Below the pieces are notes generated by a model, which was given only the letters and a program-made list of their open reading frames with translations, did not search any database and was not told where the DNA came from. A stretch of 64,000 nucleotides of DNA, from the NCBI GenBank assembly GCA_963721645.1, contig CAVRJK010000002.1, forward strand, positions 434,001 to 498,000. The letters run 5' to 3'. Positions within the stretch are counted from its first letter, which is position 1, and every line of letters starts with the position of its first letter. The DNA comes from JALZKA01 sp963721645. GTDB lineage: Bacteria > Actinomycetota > Thermoleophilia > Solirubrobacterales > 70-9. This document shows positions 33,808-41,998 of this stretch, in pieces. Both the position numbers and the translations under genes were made by a program.

Positions 33808-33814
33808 AGACCAC

Positions 33815-34789
33815 GTGCCCGCGCACAGAAAGCGGGCCGGGCTGGCTGTCGCACTCGCGGCGCTCCTGATCGCGGGCGGATGTGGGGAAGACGACGGGGG
33901 GGTTCAGACAGCGCTTCCGAGCGGAGATCAAGGCGGCGAAGGCGGAACGCTGGTCTGGGCCGTCGCCGGCCCTGTCAATGGCACCGACCCGCTGGCGGCG
34001 ACCACCCGGGCCGAGGAGATCGTCGTACGCCAGGTGAACGAACCCCTGACGGCCAAGCTCTCGGGCCCCTTTGACGAGGAGCGCCGGGTGCCCGGCCTCG
34101 TCGTAAACGCCCAGAGTTCGGCGGGCGACACGATCTGGACCTTCAAGCTCCGGAGCAACGTCGTCTTTCAGGACGGCGCGCCGTTCAACGTCGCGGCCGT
34201 CCTGGCCAACGCGACTCGCTGGCTGACGACGTCGGCGGGGAACGGGTTACTGCCGACCCTCCTTTCAGTCGATGCTCCAAGTCCCGCCGCAGTGCGATTC
34301 GTGCTCTCCGCGCCGGACCCTGACTTTCCGAAGTCCCTTGCGATTCCGCAACTCGGCATCGTCTCGCCCGAAGCGCTGGCGCCGTCGAGCGGCGAAGGGG
34401 CCATCCTTCGCCGCACATCGCAGACGGGCACCGGAGCGTTCGAGATCCGCGGGCGGGGGGGCAGCGAGGTCCTCCTGGCGAGGAACACGAGCTGGTGGGG
34501 TACCACCGCGAAGGTTGACCTCGGACCGGCGCTCGAGCAGATCGAGCTACAGCTGACGCCGTCGCCGAGTCTTCGCTTGGCGATGCTCGACGCAGGCGAT
34601 GCTCAGCTCGCGGATGAGCTGGACCCTTCGCAGGCCGGACAGGCCCGCGACGATCCGCTCCTTAGCGTTCTCCCGAGCGAGGGCGGAGCGTTCCTGGGAC
34701 TCGAGCGCTCGGTCCGGGGAGTGGATTCAGGCAAGGAGATCCCGGCGCTGTCGAGCGCCTGGCTCACCGGACTGGCCGGCGCCGACTGA
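33815..34789 (+). CDS. Truncated peptide-type ABC transporter substrate-binding lipoprotein
   Basis: The protein has 324 residues and a GTG start. Lipobox L-I-A-G-G-C. The G-G-T-L-V-W-A-V opening, F-K-L-R-S-N-V-V-F-Q-D-G-A-P-F-N and R-L-A-M-L-D-A-G-D-A-Q-L-A-D are segments of SBP family 5 (DppA/OppA). Normal members have 500 or more residues. This one stops soon after the first lobe, and the next gene converges 3 bp later. No permease or ATPase genes are nearby. It may be a degenerate or repurposed binding protein. Confidence 0.7.
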   Translation: MPAHRKRAGLAVALAALLIAGGCGEDDGGVQTALPSGDQGGEGGTLVWAVAGPVNGTDPLAATTRAEEIVVRQVNEPLTAKLSGPFDEERRVPGLVVNAQSSAGDTIWTFKLRSNVVFQDGAPFNVAAVLANATRWLTTSAGNGLLPTLLSVDAPSPAAVRFVLSAPDPDFPKSLAIPQLGIVSPEALAPSSGEGAILRRTSQTGTGAFEIRGRGGSEVLLARNTSWWGTTAKVDLGPALEQIELQLTPSPSLRLAMLDAGDAQLADELDPSQAGQARDDPLLSVLPSEGGAFLGLERSVRGVDSGKEIPALSSAWLTGLAGAD

Positions 34790-34792
34790 CCT

Positions 34793-35170
34793 TCAGTCCG
34801 CGTAGCGGTGGTGAAGGTTGAGCGCGTTGCCGTCGGGATCGAGGAAGAACGCCTGGTGGCAGACGCCGGAATCGAGAACGTCCATCTGGAACTCGACGCC
34901 CTGGGCTTCGAGCTCCGCCTTGCGCTTGGCGACGTCGTCCACGCGGAAGGAGATCGGCAGGCAATGCGGCTTGAACTCCAGACCGAACGCATCAGTCTGC
35001 ATCAATGCGATGGTGAGGTTCCCGGTCTCGAACTCACCAGCCGGCCGGTCGCCCCACTGTTTCGAGAACTCGAGGCCGAGGACGTTGCCGTAGAAGTCCT
35101 TTGACTTCTCGTAGTCCTGGGTCGGGACGCAGATGAAGTCGACGCCTTGGATGAGGGATTCCTGGGGCAT
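34793..35170 (-). CDS. VOC-superfamily (glyoxalase/dioxygenase-like) protein
   Basis: The protein has 125 residues from the ATG at 35170, which has AAAGGAG about 9 bp upstream. It shows a beta-alpha-beta-beta-beta VOC module pair: V-D-F-I-C-V-P-T-Q-D with S-K-D-F-Y-G-N-V-L-G-L-E, and F-F-L-D-P-D-G-N-A-L-N-L-H-H-R-Y. The terminal H-H and E/Q positions could bind metal, but the glyoxalase I set is incomplete. Function unknown. It is convergent with the truncated binding protein. Confidence 0.8.
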   Translation of the reverse strand: MPQESLIQGVDFICVPTQDYEKSKDFYGNVLGLEFSKQWGDRPAGEFETGNLTIALMQTDAFGLEFKPHCLPISFRVDDVAKRKAELEAQGVEFQMDVLDSGVCHQAFFLDPDGNALNLHHRYAD

Positions 35171-35197
35171 TCGGGGGACTCCTTTGGTGAGGTTCAG

Positions 35198-35284
<87 letters not shown>

Positions 35285-35331
35285 GTGACGCGCGCAAGTG
35301 TATTCGGCGCGTTGCAGATCCGGACCGGCAC

Positions 35332-35376
35332 TTGACATCTGTCCGGAGGGGCGGCTACTCTACGAACATGTGTTCC
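35332..35376 (+). promoter_or_regulatory. lexA promoter and LexA box
   Basis: TTGACA (35332-35337) and TACTCT (35356-35361) are spaced 18 bp. CGAAC-ATGT-GTTCC (35363-35376) follows, one base from the actinobacterial/Bacillus consensus CGAAC-N4-GTTCG. The box overlaps the expected transcription start, so LexA would repress its own gene until DNA damage. Confidence 0.8.
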
Positions 35377-35414
35377 CGTCTTCGCCCCGATTCCCGCTAG
35401 GAGGAGCCACGCAA

Positions 35415-36017
35415 ATGGACCTGACGAAGCGCCAGAAGGAAATCTTCGAATACATCCGCAAGTACGCGGCAAAGACCGGCTACCCGCCAACCGTGCGCGA
35501 GATCGGCAAAGCAGTCGGTCTCACGTCGTCCTCGACCGTCCACGCTCACCTGGCAAATCTCGAGAAGATCGGGCTCCTGCGCAGGGACCCGACCAAACCG
35601 CGCGCGATCGAGCTCCTTGTCGGTAAGGCAAAGCAGGTCATCACGGGCCGCGGGCTTCCGGTCGTCGGCGAAGTGGCAGCCGGCGAGCCGCTCCTGGCCG
35701 AGGAGAACATCGAGGAATACCTCGAGCTTCCCGACATGATCGGCGGCGAAGAGGGTGACTACATCCTCAGGGTCAAAGGCGACTCGATGAAGGATGCGGG
35801 GATCCTTGCGGGCGATTACGTCGTCGTCAAACAGACCGACGATGCATCGAACGGTGAGATTGTCGTCGCGCTCCTCGAGCACGAGGCGACCGTCAAGCGG
35901 TTCTTCCGAGAGAAGAATCAGATCCGCCTCCAGCCCGAGAATCCGGCCTACGAGCCGATCCGCACCCGCGAGGCCCAGCTTCTCGGCAAGGTCGTCGGCG
36001 TCTTTCGGAGCATGTGA
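35415..36017 (+). CDS. lexA: SOS repressor LexA
   Basis: The protein has 200 residues. The ATG at 35415 follows AGGAGG. An N-terminal winged helix (T-K-R-Q-K-E-I-F-E-Y-I, P-T-V-R-E-I-G-K-A-V-G-L-T-S-S-S-T-V) binds the SOS box. The autocleavage site V-A-A-G-E-P lies near residue 86. The catalytic Ser is in K-G-D-S-M near 123 and the Lys in H-E-A-T-V-K-R near 160. All functional residues are present. RecA-stimulated self-cleavage would derepress DNA repair genes. Confidence 0.95.
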   Translation: MDLTKRQKEIFEYIRKYAAKTGYPPTVREIGKAVGLTSSSTVHAHLANLEKIGLLRRDPTKPRAIELLVGKAKQVITGRGLPVVGEVAAGEPLLAEENIEEYLELPDMIGGEEGDYILRVKGDSMKDAGILAGDYVVVKQTDDASNGEIVVALLEHEATVKRFFREKNQIRLQPENPAYEPIRTREAQLLGKVVGVFRSM

Positions 36018-36018
36018 C

Positions 36019-36258
36019 ATGCCTGCGGTCGCACCAAGCGGCAACTCGCGCCTCTTCCCGGGGCAAAGCGAACGGCCCCGTCGGTTCCAGCATCTTGAAG
36101 CGCGCCGCATGTTCGAACCGGGCGCCCCAACGTTGGATGAGCGGATCTCGATGACCTGGTCGGGGCTCGTCGCCGGGGGCGCCGCCGAGTGCCCGGTCTG
36201 CGCTGGGCGCATGCAGGCCGCGCAAGCCTGCACGTCCTGCGGCTCCGAGCTGAGCTAA
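36019..36258 (+). CDS. Small zinc-ribbon protein
   Basis: The protein has 79 residues and starts one base after the lexA stop. The N-terminal half is basic and Pro-rich (G-Q-S-E-R-P-R-R-F-Q-H-L). The C-terminus has C-P-V-C-A-G-R-M followed by A-C-T-S-C-G-S-E-L-S, a four-Cys zinc ribbon with a short spacer. The adjacency suggests cotranscription with lexA and hence SOS control. No further function can be assigned. Confidence 0.65.
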   Translation: MPAVAPSGNSRLFPGQSERPRRFQHLEARRMFEPGAPTLDERISMTWSGLVAGGAAECPVCAGRMQAAQACTSCGSELS

Positions 36259-36267
36259 GGCGTTCTT

Positions 36268-36639
36268 CTAGCCGGCCGTGCGGCCTTCAGCCATGGCGAG
36301 CTGAGCGATGGCCTCTTCGCGATTGGCGTGGAGGGGCAGCTCTTCGTGGAGGCCAGTCAATTCGAGCACCCGATCCACGGTGGGGTTGTGGCCGACGAGC
36401 GCGAAGCTGATGCCGGCATCCAGCGCCCGCTGTCGCCCGCCCAGGATCACCGCGATCGCTGTTGAGTCGAGGAACGTGCAGCTCTTGACGTCCACCAGAA
36501 TGGCTCGCGGCTTCGCGCTCAGCGCGGCGTCGGTGGCCGCGATGCCGGTTGTCTGAAGCGCGGCGTCGAAATCTCCCACGATCAGGATCGAGTAGAGGTC
36601 GTCATCGACCGGCTCCCCCCTGATGAGCCCGTTGGACAT
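36268..36639 (-). CDS. STAS-domain anti-sigma factor antagonist
   Basis: The protein has 123 residues. I-L-V-D-V-K-S-C-T-F-L-D-S-T-A-I-A near residue 55 contains the phosphorylatable Ser of SpoIIAA/RsbV-type antagonists, and the domain has the usual alternating strands and helices. When dephosphorylated, such proteins bind a kinase/anti-sigma factor and free the sigma factor. No partner kinase gene is adjacent. It is convergent with the zinc-ribbon gene and divergent from rnpB. Confidence 0.85.
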   Translation of the reverse strand: MSNGLIRGEPVDDDLYSILIVGDFDAALQTTGIAATDAALSAKPRAILVDVKSCTFLDSTAIAVILGGRQRALDAGISFALVGHNPTVDRVLELTGLHEELPLHANREEAIAQLAMAEGRTAG

Positions 36640-36668
36640 GAAGGTTCTCTACCCAGTTTGGCGCTCGT

Positions 36669-36699
36669 TTGACACCAGACCCGCTCTGCGGCGTACCAT
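36669..36699 (+). promoter_or_regulatory. rnpB promoter
   Basis: TTGACA (36669-36674) and TACCAT (36694-36699) with a 19-bp spacer would start transcription near 36705, matching the predicted 5-prime end of the RNase P RNA. Confidence 0.6.
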
Positions 36700-36702
36700 G
36701 TG

Positions 36703-37026
<324 letters not shown>

Positions 37027-37029
37027 AGG

Positions 37030-37060
37030 AAGAGCCCCGTTTCGGCGGGGCTCTTCTATT
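37030..37060 (+). terminator. rnpB terminator
   Basis: AAGAGCCCCG-TTTCGG-CGGGGCTCTT is a perfect 10-bp stem followed by CTATTT, directly after the RNase P RNA. Confidence 0.9.
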
Positions 37061-37146
37061 TGCGCTGAGCGATCTGGAGGGAATTGCACCCAACGGTCGA
37101 GGTGGGATCGACCTCATGTCCACCCGGGCGGGGCTATGGTTCTCGG

Positions 37147-38496
37147 GTGGCCGAGACACCCAAAACAGCCGAAGACGTAAAGACGCTCGTAGAGGCGGAG
37201 GGGGTCCGCTTCATCCGCCTGTGGTTCACCGACGTCCTGGGTCAGCTGAAGAGCTTTTCGATCAACTCGTCCGAGCTCGACGATGCATTTGAGGGCGGGA
37301 TGGGCTTCGACGGATCCTCGATCACCGGGTTCAACCCGATCGAGGAGTCGGACATGATCGCTATGCCGGACCCCACGACCTTCGACGTCTTGCCGTGGCG
37401 CCCGGAGGAGAACGGGACAGCCCGGATGTTCTGCGACATCCAGGTCCCCGGCGGCGAGCCGTATGAGGGCGACCCGCGCTGGATCATGCGCCGGGCGCTG
37501 GAGCGGGCGAGGGAGATGGGCTTCGAGGCCTACAACATCGGCCCAGAGCTCGAGTTCTTTTACTTCAAGGAGGCGCGGCCCGAGAGCGGCGTGCCCCAGG
37601 TCATGGACGAGGGCGGCTACTTCGACCTGACCACCCTCGACGCGGGCTCGGAGGTCCGGAGAGACACGATCCTCGCGCTCGAACAGCTCGGCATCCATGT
37701 CGAGTATGCGCACCACGAGGTCGGCCCGTCCCAGCACGAGGTCGATATGCGCTACAAGGACGCGCTCCAGATGGCCGACGACTGCATGACGTACCGGATC
37801 GTCGTCAAGGAGTACGCGATGGATCACGGCATGCACGCGACGTTCATGCCGAAGCCGCTCTCCGGTGAGAACGGGTCGGGTATGCACGTCCATCAGTCGC
37901 TCCAGGCCGACGGGCGGAACGCCTTCTTCGACCCCGACGATCAGTTCTTCCTCTCCGACACGGCCAAGGCCTTCATCGCCGGCCAGCTCCGCCACGCGCG
38001 TGAGATCTCGCCGCTCTTCGCCCAGTGGGTGAACTCCTACAAGCGGCTCGTGCCCGGCTACGAGGCGCCCGTATACCTCGCGTGGTCGCGACGCAACCGC
38101 TCGGCTCTGATCAGGGTGCCGCTCTACCACCCCGGCAAGGAGGGAGCCACCCGCGCGGAGCTTCGCTGCCCGGACCCGGCCTGCAACCCATACCTGTGCT
38201 TCGCCGGCATGCTCCATGCCGGGCTGGAGGGCATCGAGAAGGGCTATGAGCTGCCCGAGCCGATGGAACAGAACCTCTACCACCTCTCACCCGAGGAGCG
38301 CGGCCAGCGCGGCATCGAACAGCTCCCGGAGAATCTCGGCGAGGCGATCGAGGTCGCGGCCGAGTCCGAGCTCGTCCTACGCATCCTGGGCGAACACACC
38401 TTCAAGCGCTTTGTCGAGATCAAGCGCGAGGAGTGGGAGGAATACCGGGTCCAGGTGACCCCCTGGGAGATCGAGCGCTTCTTGCCCGTTCTTTAG
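37147..38496 (+). CDS. glnA: Glutamine synthetase, type I (GSI-alpha-like)
   Basis: About 449 residues. GTG at 37147 is the first start that fits the family N-terminus. Metal and substrate motifs are N-I-G-P-E-L-E-F-F (about 135), H-H-E-V-G-P-S-Q-H-E-V-D (about 197), G-S-G-M-H-V-H-Q-S (about 243) and R-R-N-R-S-A (about 317). The length and the C-terminal N-L-Y-H-L-S-P-E-E match GSI-alpha enzymes, which are feedback-regulated rather than adenylylated. It condenses glutamate and ammonia using ATP. The weak ribosome site implies other control. The kinase gene follows 68 bp later. Confidence 0.93.
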   Translation: MAETPKTAEDVKTLVEAEGVRFIRLWFTDVLGQLKSFSINSSELDDAFEGGMGFDGSSITGFNPIEESDMIAMPDPTTFDVLPWRPEENGTARMFCDIQVPGGEPYEGDPRWIMRRALERAREMGFEAYNIGPELEFFYFKEARPESGVPQVMDEGGYFDLTTLDAGSEVRRDTILALEQLGIHVEYAHHEVGPSQHEVDMRYKDALQMADDCMTYRIVVKEYAMDHGMHATFMPKPLSGENGSGMHVHQSLQADGRNAFFDPDDQFFLSDTAKAFIAGQLRHAREISPLFAQWVNSYKRLVPGYEAPVYLAWSRRNRSALIRVPLYHPGKEGATRAELRCPDPACNPYLCFAGMLHAGLEGIEKGYELPEPMEQNLYHLSPEERGQRGIEQLPENLGEAIEVAAESELVLRILGEHTFKRFVEIKREEWEEYRVQVTPWEIERFLPVL

Positions 38497-38564
38497 GCAT
38501 CCCGCTTCCGAGTGCGCCGATTCGGCGTAAGCTTCAGGGGAGCGACCTTGCATCGGAGGGAACC

Positions 38565-40448
38565 GTGATCGAACAGGGGGCGAGCCTGGATGGCTACCGC
38601 GTCGAGCGCATGCTCGGCTTTGGTGGCATGGGCATCGTTTATGAGGCGACCCAGGATTCACTGGGGCGAAAGGTCGCGCTCAAGGTTCTGAGGCCGGAGC
38701 TGGCCGCCGACCCGGACTTCGTGGCCCGCTTCAGGCGCGAGGGGCAGCTCCAGGCGTCGCTGGAACACCCCCACGTGCTCGACGTCTACGAGGTCGGCGA
38801 GTCACCCCACGGACTCTTCATGGCGATGCGGCTCGTTGAAGGCGACACGCTCGCGGGTCTTCTCAGGGATGGATTGCTGACCGGCGCTTCGACGCTGGAT
38901 CTGCTCGGGCAGGTGGGCGATGCGCTCGACGCCGCGCACGGGGTGGGCCTGCTTCATCGCGACGTGAAGCCCCAGAACGTCCTGGTCGCAGCCGAAGGCA
39001 CCGCCTACCTCGCTGATTTCGGCTTGACGCGTGCCGGCGAGACCACGACGGTCGCCGCTTCAAGCCCGTTGCTGGGCACCGTTGCCTACGTCGCACCGGA
39101 GGTTGTGCGCGGCGAGGACGCCGGGCCGGCCTCTGATCGCTACGCGTTCGCGGCCGCTCTCTTTCACTGCCTGACCGGCGACGTCGTCTATCCGAGAGGC
39201 TCAGACGCTGCCGTCCTCTTTGCGCACGCCTCCGAGCCCCCGCCAGTTGCCAGTGAGCGGCGTCCCGAGTTGCCGTCCGTAATCGACGAGATCTTCGAGG
39301 AGGCCCTTGCGAAGGACCCCGAGCGCCGCCCGCTTGAAGCAAGGATCCTGGTGGAGGGTGTCCGGGACGCGCTCGGAGATAGGGCGGGCACGCTCGGGCC
39401 GCCCTCAGCTCCGACAGTCAGGCCGGCATCGTTCGCCGTGCCGCCTGCGCACCTGAACGGAGCCCCGAAGAGATCCACCGCTTCGAGGCCAAGGGCCTTG
39501 TTGGCGGCGGTTGCAGTGGGCGCCTGCGCCATCGGAGCGGGTGCCGTTGCCCTGGCCGGCTCTGGAGATGAGGCCGCGCCTGCGCCCGAAGCTCCCATCC
39601 CCGAGTTGTCGCCGGGCGCGGTCGCGCTTGGCAGCACCCTGCCGGTGCCCGACCGCTCGGTCGATTGCCGAGGAAACGAATCGGGCGGGTCGTCGCCAGC
39701 CTGCTCGGTCGCCCAGACAGAGCTGCCCGGTGCCCAGCTCCTCGCCCCGGCCGACGGGCGGATCACGAGCTGGGTCGTCCGCGGCGCGAGCGGCGACATA
39801 GCGCTCGACATCCTGCGCCCACGCGGGGACGAGACAGTTCGAGTCTCACGCTCGCAATGGGAAACGGCAGGCAACGAAGCGCCCCACGAGTTCGCCACGG
39901 ACCTGCCCGTTGAGCGGGGGGACCTGATCGCGATCCAACTCGGGCCGGGGGCGACGATCGGCGTGAATGGAGCCGAAGGAGCGACCACCGACAGGTGGTT
40001 CTCGCCCGGCGGGGGTCTGTACGGAGCGGCGGATCGCGGCGCCGGGACCGGGTTCGACTCCGAAGTCTTGCTGCGAGCGGAGTTTGCGGAGGGAGAGGAC
40101 GTCGAGCTTCCCCCGGAGCTCACAGGGCCTCGGGCGGCAAAAGCGCCCGACGGCAATGTCCGCAGGAGCAAGGAGGTGAGGATCTCTGATCCGCGTTCCA
40201 GCGTTACGGTCGAGCTGGTCGAGGTCGGGGACCGCGTTGCTCTTGATCTGATCCACGGCGAGCGCCGCGAGGTCCGGGTTTACATGCCCGACCTGGTGCC
40301 GCTGGGGGTGCCGATCGAGCTCAAGACCTTCACCTATGAGGGCGAGCCCTACAGCGAGGCGGGCGTGTGGTGGGTCAACCCCAACAGCGGGCGGGCGATC
40401 TTTCACTTCTTCCAGGTGACACGCCGGAACCTGGATTTCCTCGGGTAG
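38565..40448 (+). CDS. Membrane Ser/Thr protein kinase (PknB-like) with novel extracellular domain
   Basis: About 627 residues. GTG at 38565 follows GGAGGG. All Hanks-kinase residues are present: Gly loop G-F-G-G-M-G (18-23), Lys40 in V-A-L-K, H-R-D-V-K-P-Q-N (Asp133), D-F-G (Asp151), and G-T-V-A-Y-V-A-P-E. A single membrane helix lies at about 309-332. The outer 290 residues carry two Cys (V-D-C-R-G, A-C-S-V-A-Q) and W-V-V-R-G-A-S-G-D-I-A-L-D-I. They show no PASTA repeats and match the outer domain of the next protein. It is probably a receptor kinase; the ligand is unknown. Confidence 0.88.
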   Translation: MIEQGASLDGYRVERMLGFGGMGIVYEATQDSLGRKVALKVLRPELAADPDFVARFRREGQLQASLEHPHVLDVYEVGESPHGLFMAMRLVEGDTLAGLLRDGLLTGASTLDLLGQVGDALDAAHGVGLLHRDVKPQNVLVAAEGTAYLADFGLTRAGETTTVAASSPLLGTVAYVAPEVVRGEDAGPASDRYAFAAALFHCLTGDVVYPRGSDAAVLFAHASEPPPVASERRPELPSVIDEIFEEALAKDPERRPLEARILVEGVRDALGDRAGTLGPPSAPTVRPASFAVPPAHLNGAPKRSTASRPRALLAAVAVGACAIGAGAVALAGSGDEAAPAPEAPIPELSPGAVALGSTLPVPDRSVDCRGNESGGSSPACSVAQTELPGAQLLAPADGRITSWVVRGASGDIALDILRPRGDETVRVSRSQWETAGNEAPHEFATDLPVERGDLIAIQLGPGATIGVNGAEGATTDRWFSPGGGLYGAADRGAGTGFDSEVLLRAEFAEGEDVELPPELTGPRAAKAPDGNVRRSKEVRISDPRSSVTVELVEVGDRVALDLIHGERREVRVYMPDLVPLGVPIELKTFTYEGEPYSEAGVWWVNPNSGRAIFHFFQVTRRNLDFLG

Positions 40449-41962
40449 TGGAAAGCGACGACACCGTCCCGGCCGGGACCTCCGTCGCCGGCTTCCGGGT
40501 CGTGCGACTCATCGGCAGCGGGTCGCTCGGATCCGTCTACGAGGCGACCCAGCCTTCCGTCGGCCGGACTGTCGCGCTGCGGCTCATCGGAAAGGAGCAC
40601 TTCCGTGCGCCTTCCGACGTCGAGCGCTTCGACCGTCAGCAGCGCGATTTCGCTGCGATCCATCATCCCCGGCTGGTCCCTACCTACGAAGCGGGAGCGT
40701 GGGAGGGAGGCAGGTTCGTCGCGATGCGCTTCGTGCGAGGACTCAGCCTTGAGGATCGGGTCGCCGACGGCTCCCTCCGGGCGTCGGGGCCCGACGATCT
40801 GCTGGAGCCGATCTCCGGAGCGCTGGCCGCGGCTCATGTTGCCGGCCTGGTCCATGGGCGGCTGAACGCGAGGAATGTCCTGATCGACGAAGCGGGCACC
40901 GCGTACCTCGCAGACTTCGGCCTTGGACGGATAGGAACGCCCGACCAAGATCGAGCGGCGCTGACCGAGGTCATTGCAGGAGCCCAACGCGCGGCTCCGC
41001 TCAGGGGCGCTCGCCGGCTCTCGACCTTTCAATTCATGATCGGTTTGGGCCTGGTAGCCACGGGGATCGCGGTGGCGGTGGCGATCCAGTCGGGGGATGA
41101 CCCGGGCTCAGCTCAGGGCACACCGGCACCGGCGCTGACCCCAGGAGCTGACGCCCTTGGGAGCGCCATCGGTCCGGGTCCATTGCAGAGCGCCGGTTGC
41201 GGCCCGGACCCCGGCCCGAATACCCCGTCCTGCACTCTCGCGCAGAGCGTGATCGACGGCGATGAGGCAGTTGCGCGCAGAGCGGGGGTCGTCCGGGCCT
41301 GGGCCGTTCGTGGGGCAAGCGGTGAAATCGCGCTTCAGGTGATCGGCGAACGGAGCGGCGAAGCGTTCATCCGAGGCTTCAGTCAATTCGAGCGCGTAGA
41401 GGGCCGCCCCGAGTTGTTCGAATCCAACCTCCGGATCGAGCCGGGGGACCTCATCGGCGTCAGCCTCGGGCCCGCAACGGTGATCGGGACTCGCGACTCG
41501 CCGGGCGGCTCGGAGGTTCTCCGCTGGGAAGGCGGGCTGGCCGACATCTCCGACTTGCCGGACGAGACCTTGGACGGCTTCGAGATCCTGGTCCGAGCTG
41601 ACATCGAGTACGGCTCACGACCGGATCGCCCCGCGGCATTGAGCGGCGCCAGCGCGAGTGAGGCGCAGTCGGGGGAGGAGCTGGGAAGCCTCGTTTTGGA
41701 GCAGGCCGGTCCCGAATTGACGCGGGCCGTCCTCGTGAGGGTCGGGCAAACGATCGCAATCGACCTGCTTACGGGCGGCACGCGTATCTACCGAGTTCCG
41801 GTAGATGACGTCGAGGTGGGAGGAGATCTGATCGAGCTCAGACAGAACTGTGGGACGGAAAGCAGCTTTTGCCTGCGCTGGTCGAACGGGGTCTCAACCC
41901 CGCCGGTCTTCCATGAATACGTCCTCAGCCGGGATGGACGATCCCTGCGAACGATCGGGTAG
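40448..41962 (+). CDS. Truncated membrane pseudokinase paired with the upstream kinase
   Basis: The protein has 504 residues. GTG shares its first base with the kinase stop codon. A kinase N-lobe is recognisable (G-S-G-S-L-G-S-V-Y, 23-31), but the ATP-anchoring Lys is Arg45 in V-A-L-R. H-R-D is replaced by H-G-R, so the catalytic Asp is gone. After D-F-G (Asp156) the chain goes almost directly into a membrane helix (about 195-217), without activation segment or C-lobe helices. The outer domain (about 220-504) is homologous to that of the kinase (V-R-G-A-S-G-E-I-A-L; P-G-D-L-I-G-V-S-L-G-P). It likely pairs with the kinase as a regulatory partner. Confidence 0.82.
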   Translation: MESDDTVPAGTSVAGFRVVRLIGSGSLGSVYEATQPSVGRTVALRLIGKEHFRAPSDVERFDRQQRDFAAIHHPRLVPTYEAGAWEGGRFVAMRFVRGLSLEDRVADGSLRASGPDDLLEPISGALAAAHVAGLVHGRLNARNVLIDEAGTAYLADFGLGRIGTPDQDRAALTEVIAGAQRAAPLRGARRLSTFQFMIGLGLVATGIAVAVAIQSGDDPGSAQGTPAPALTPGADALGSAIGPGPLQSAGCGPDPGPNTPSCTLAQSVIDGDEAVARRAGVVRAWAVRGASGEIALQVIGERSGEAFIRGFSQFERVEGRPELFESNLRIEPGDLIGVSLGPATVIGTRDSPGGSEVLRWEGGLADISDLPDETLDGFEILVRADIEYGSRPDRPAALSGASASEAQSGEELGSLVLEQAGPELTRAVLVRVGQTIAIDLLTGGTRIYRVPVDDVEVGGDLIELRQNCGTESSFCLRWSNGVSTPPVFHEYVLSRDGRSLRTIG

Positions 41963-41972
41963 GGCGACAATC

Positions 41973-41990
41973 TCTCGCGGTTCCGCGAGA
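41973..41990. promoter_or_regulatory. Perfect palindrome before the FHA gene
   Basis: TCTCGCGG-TT-CCGCGAGA, 8-bp arms, lies between the pseudokinase stop and the FHA start, ending 8 bp before the ATG. It could be an operator for autoregulation or an RNA hairpin masking the ribosome site. No T tract follows. Confidence 0.4.
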
Positions 41991-41998
41991 ATGGGCCC

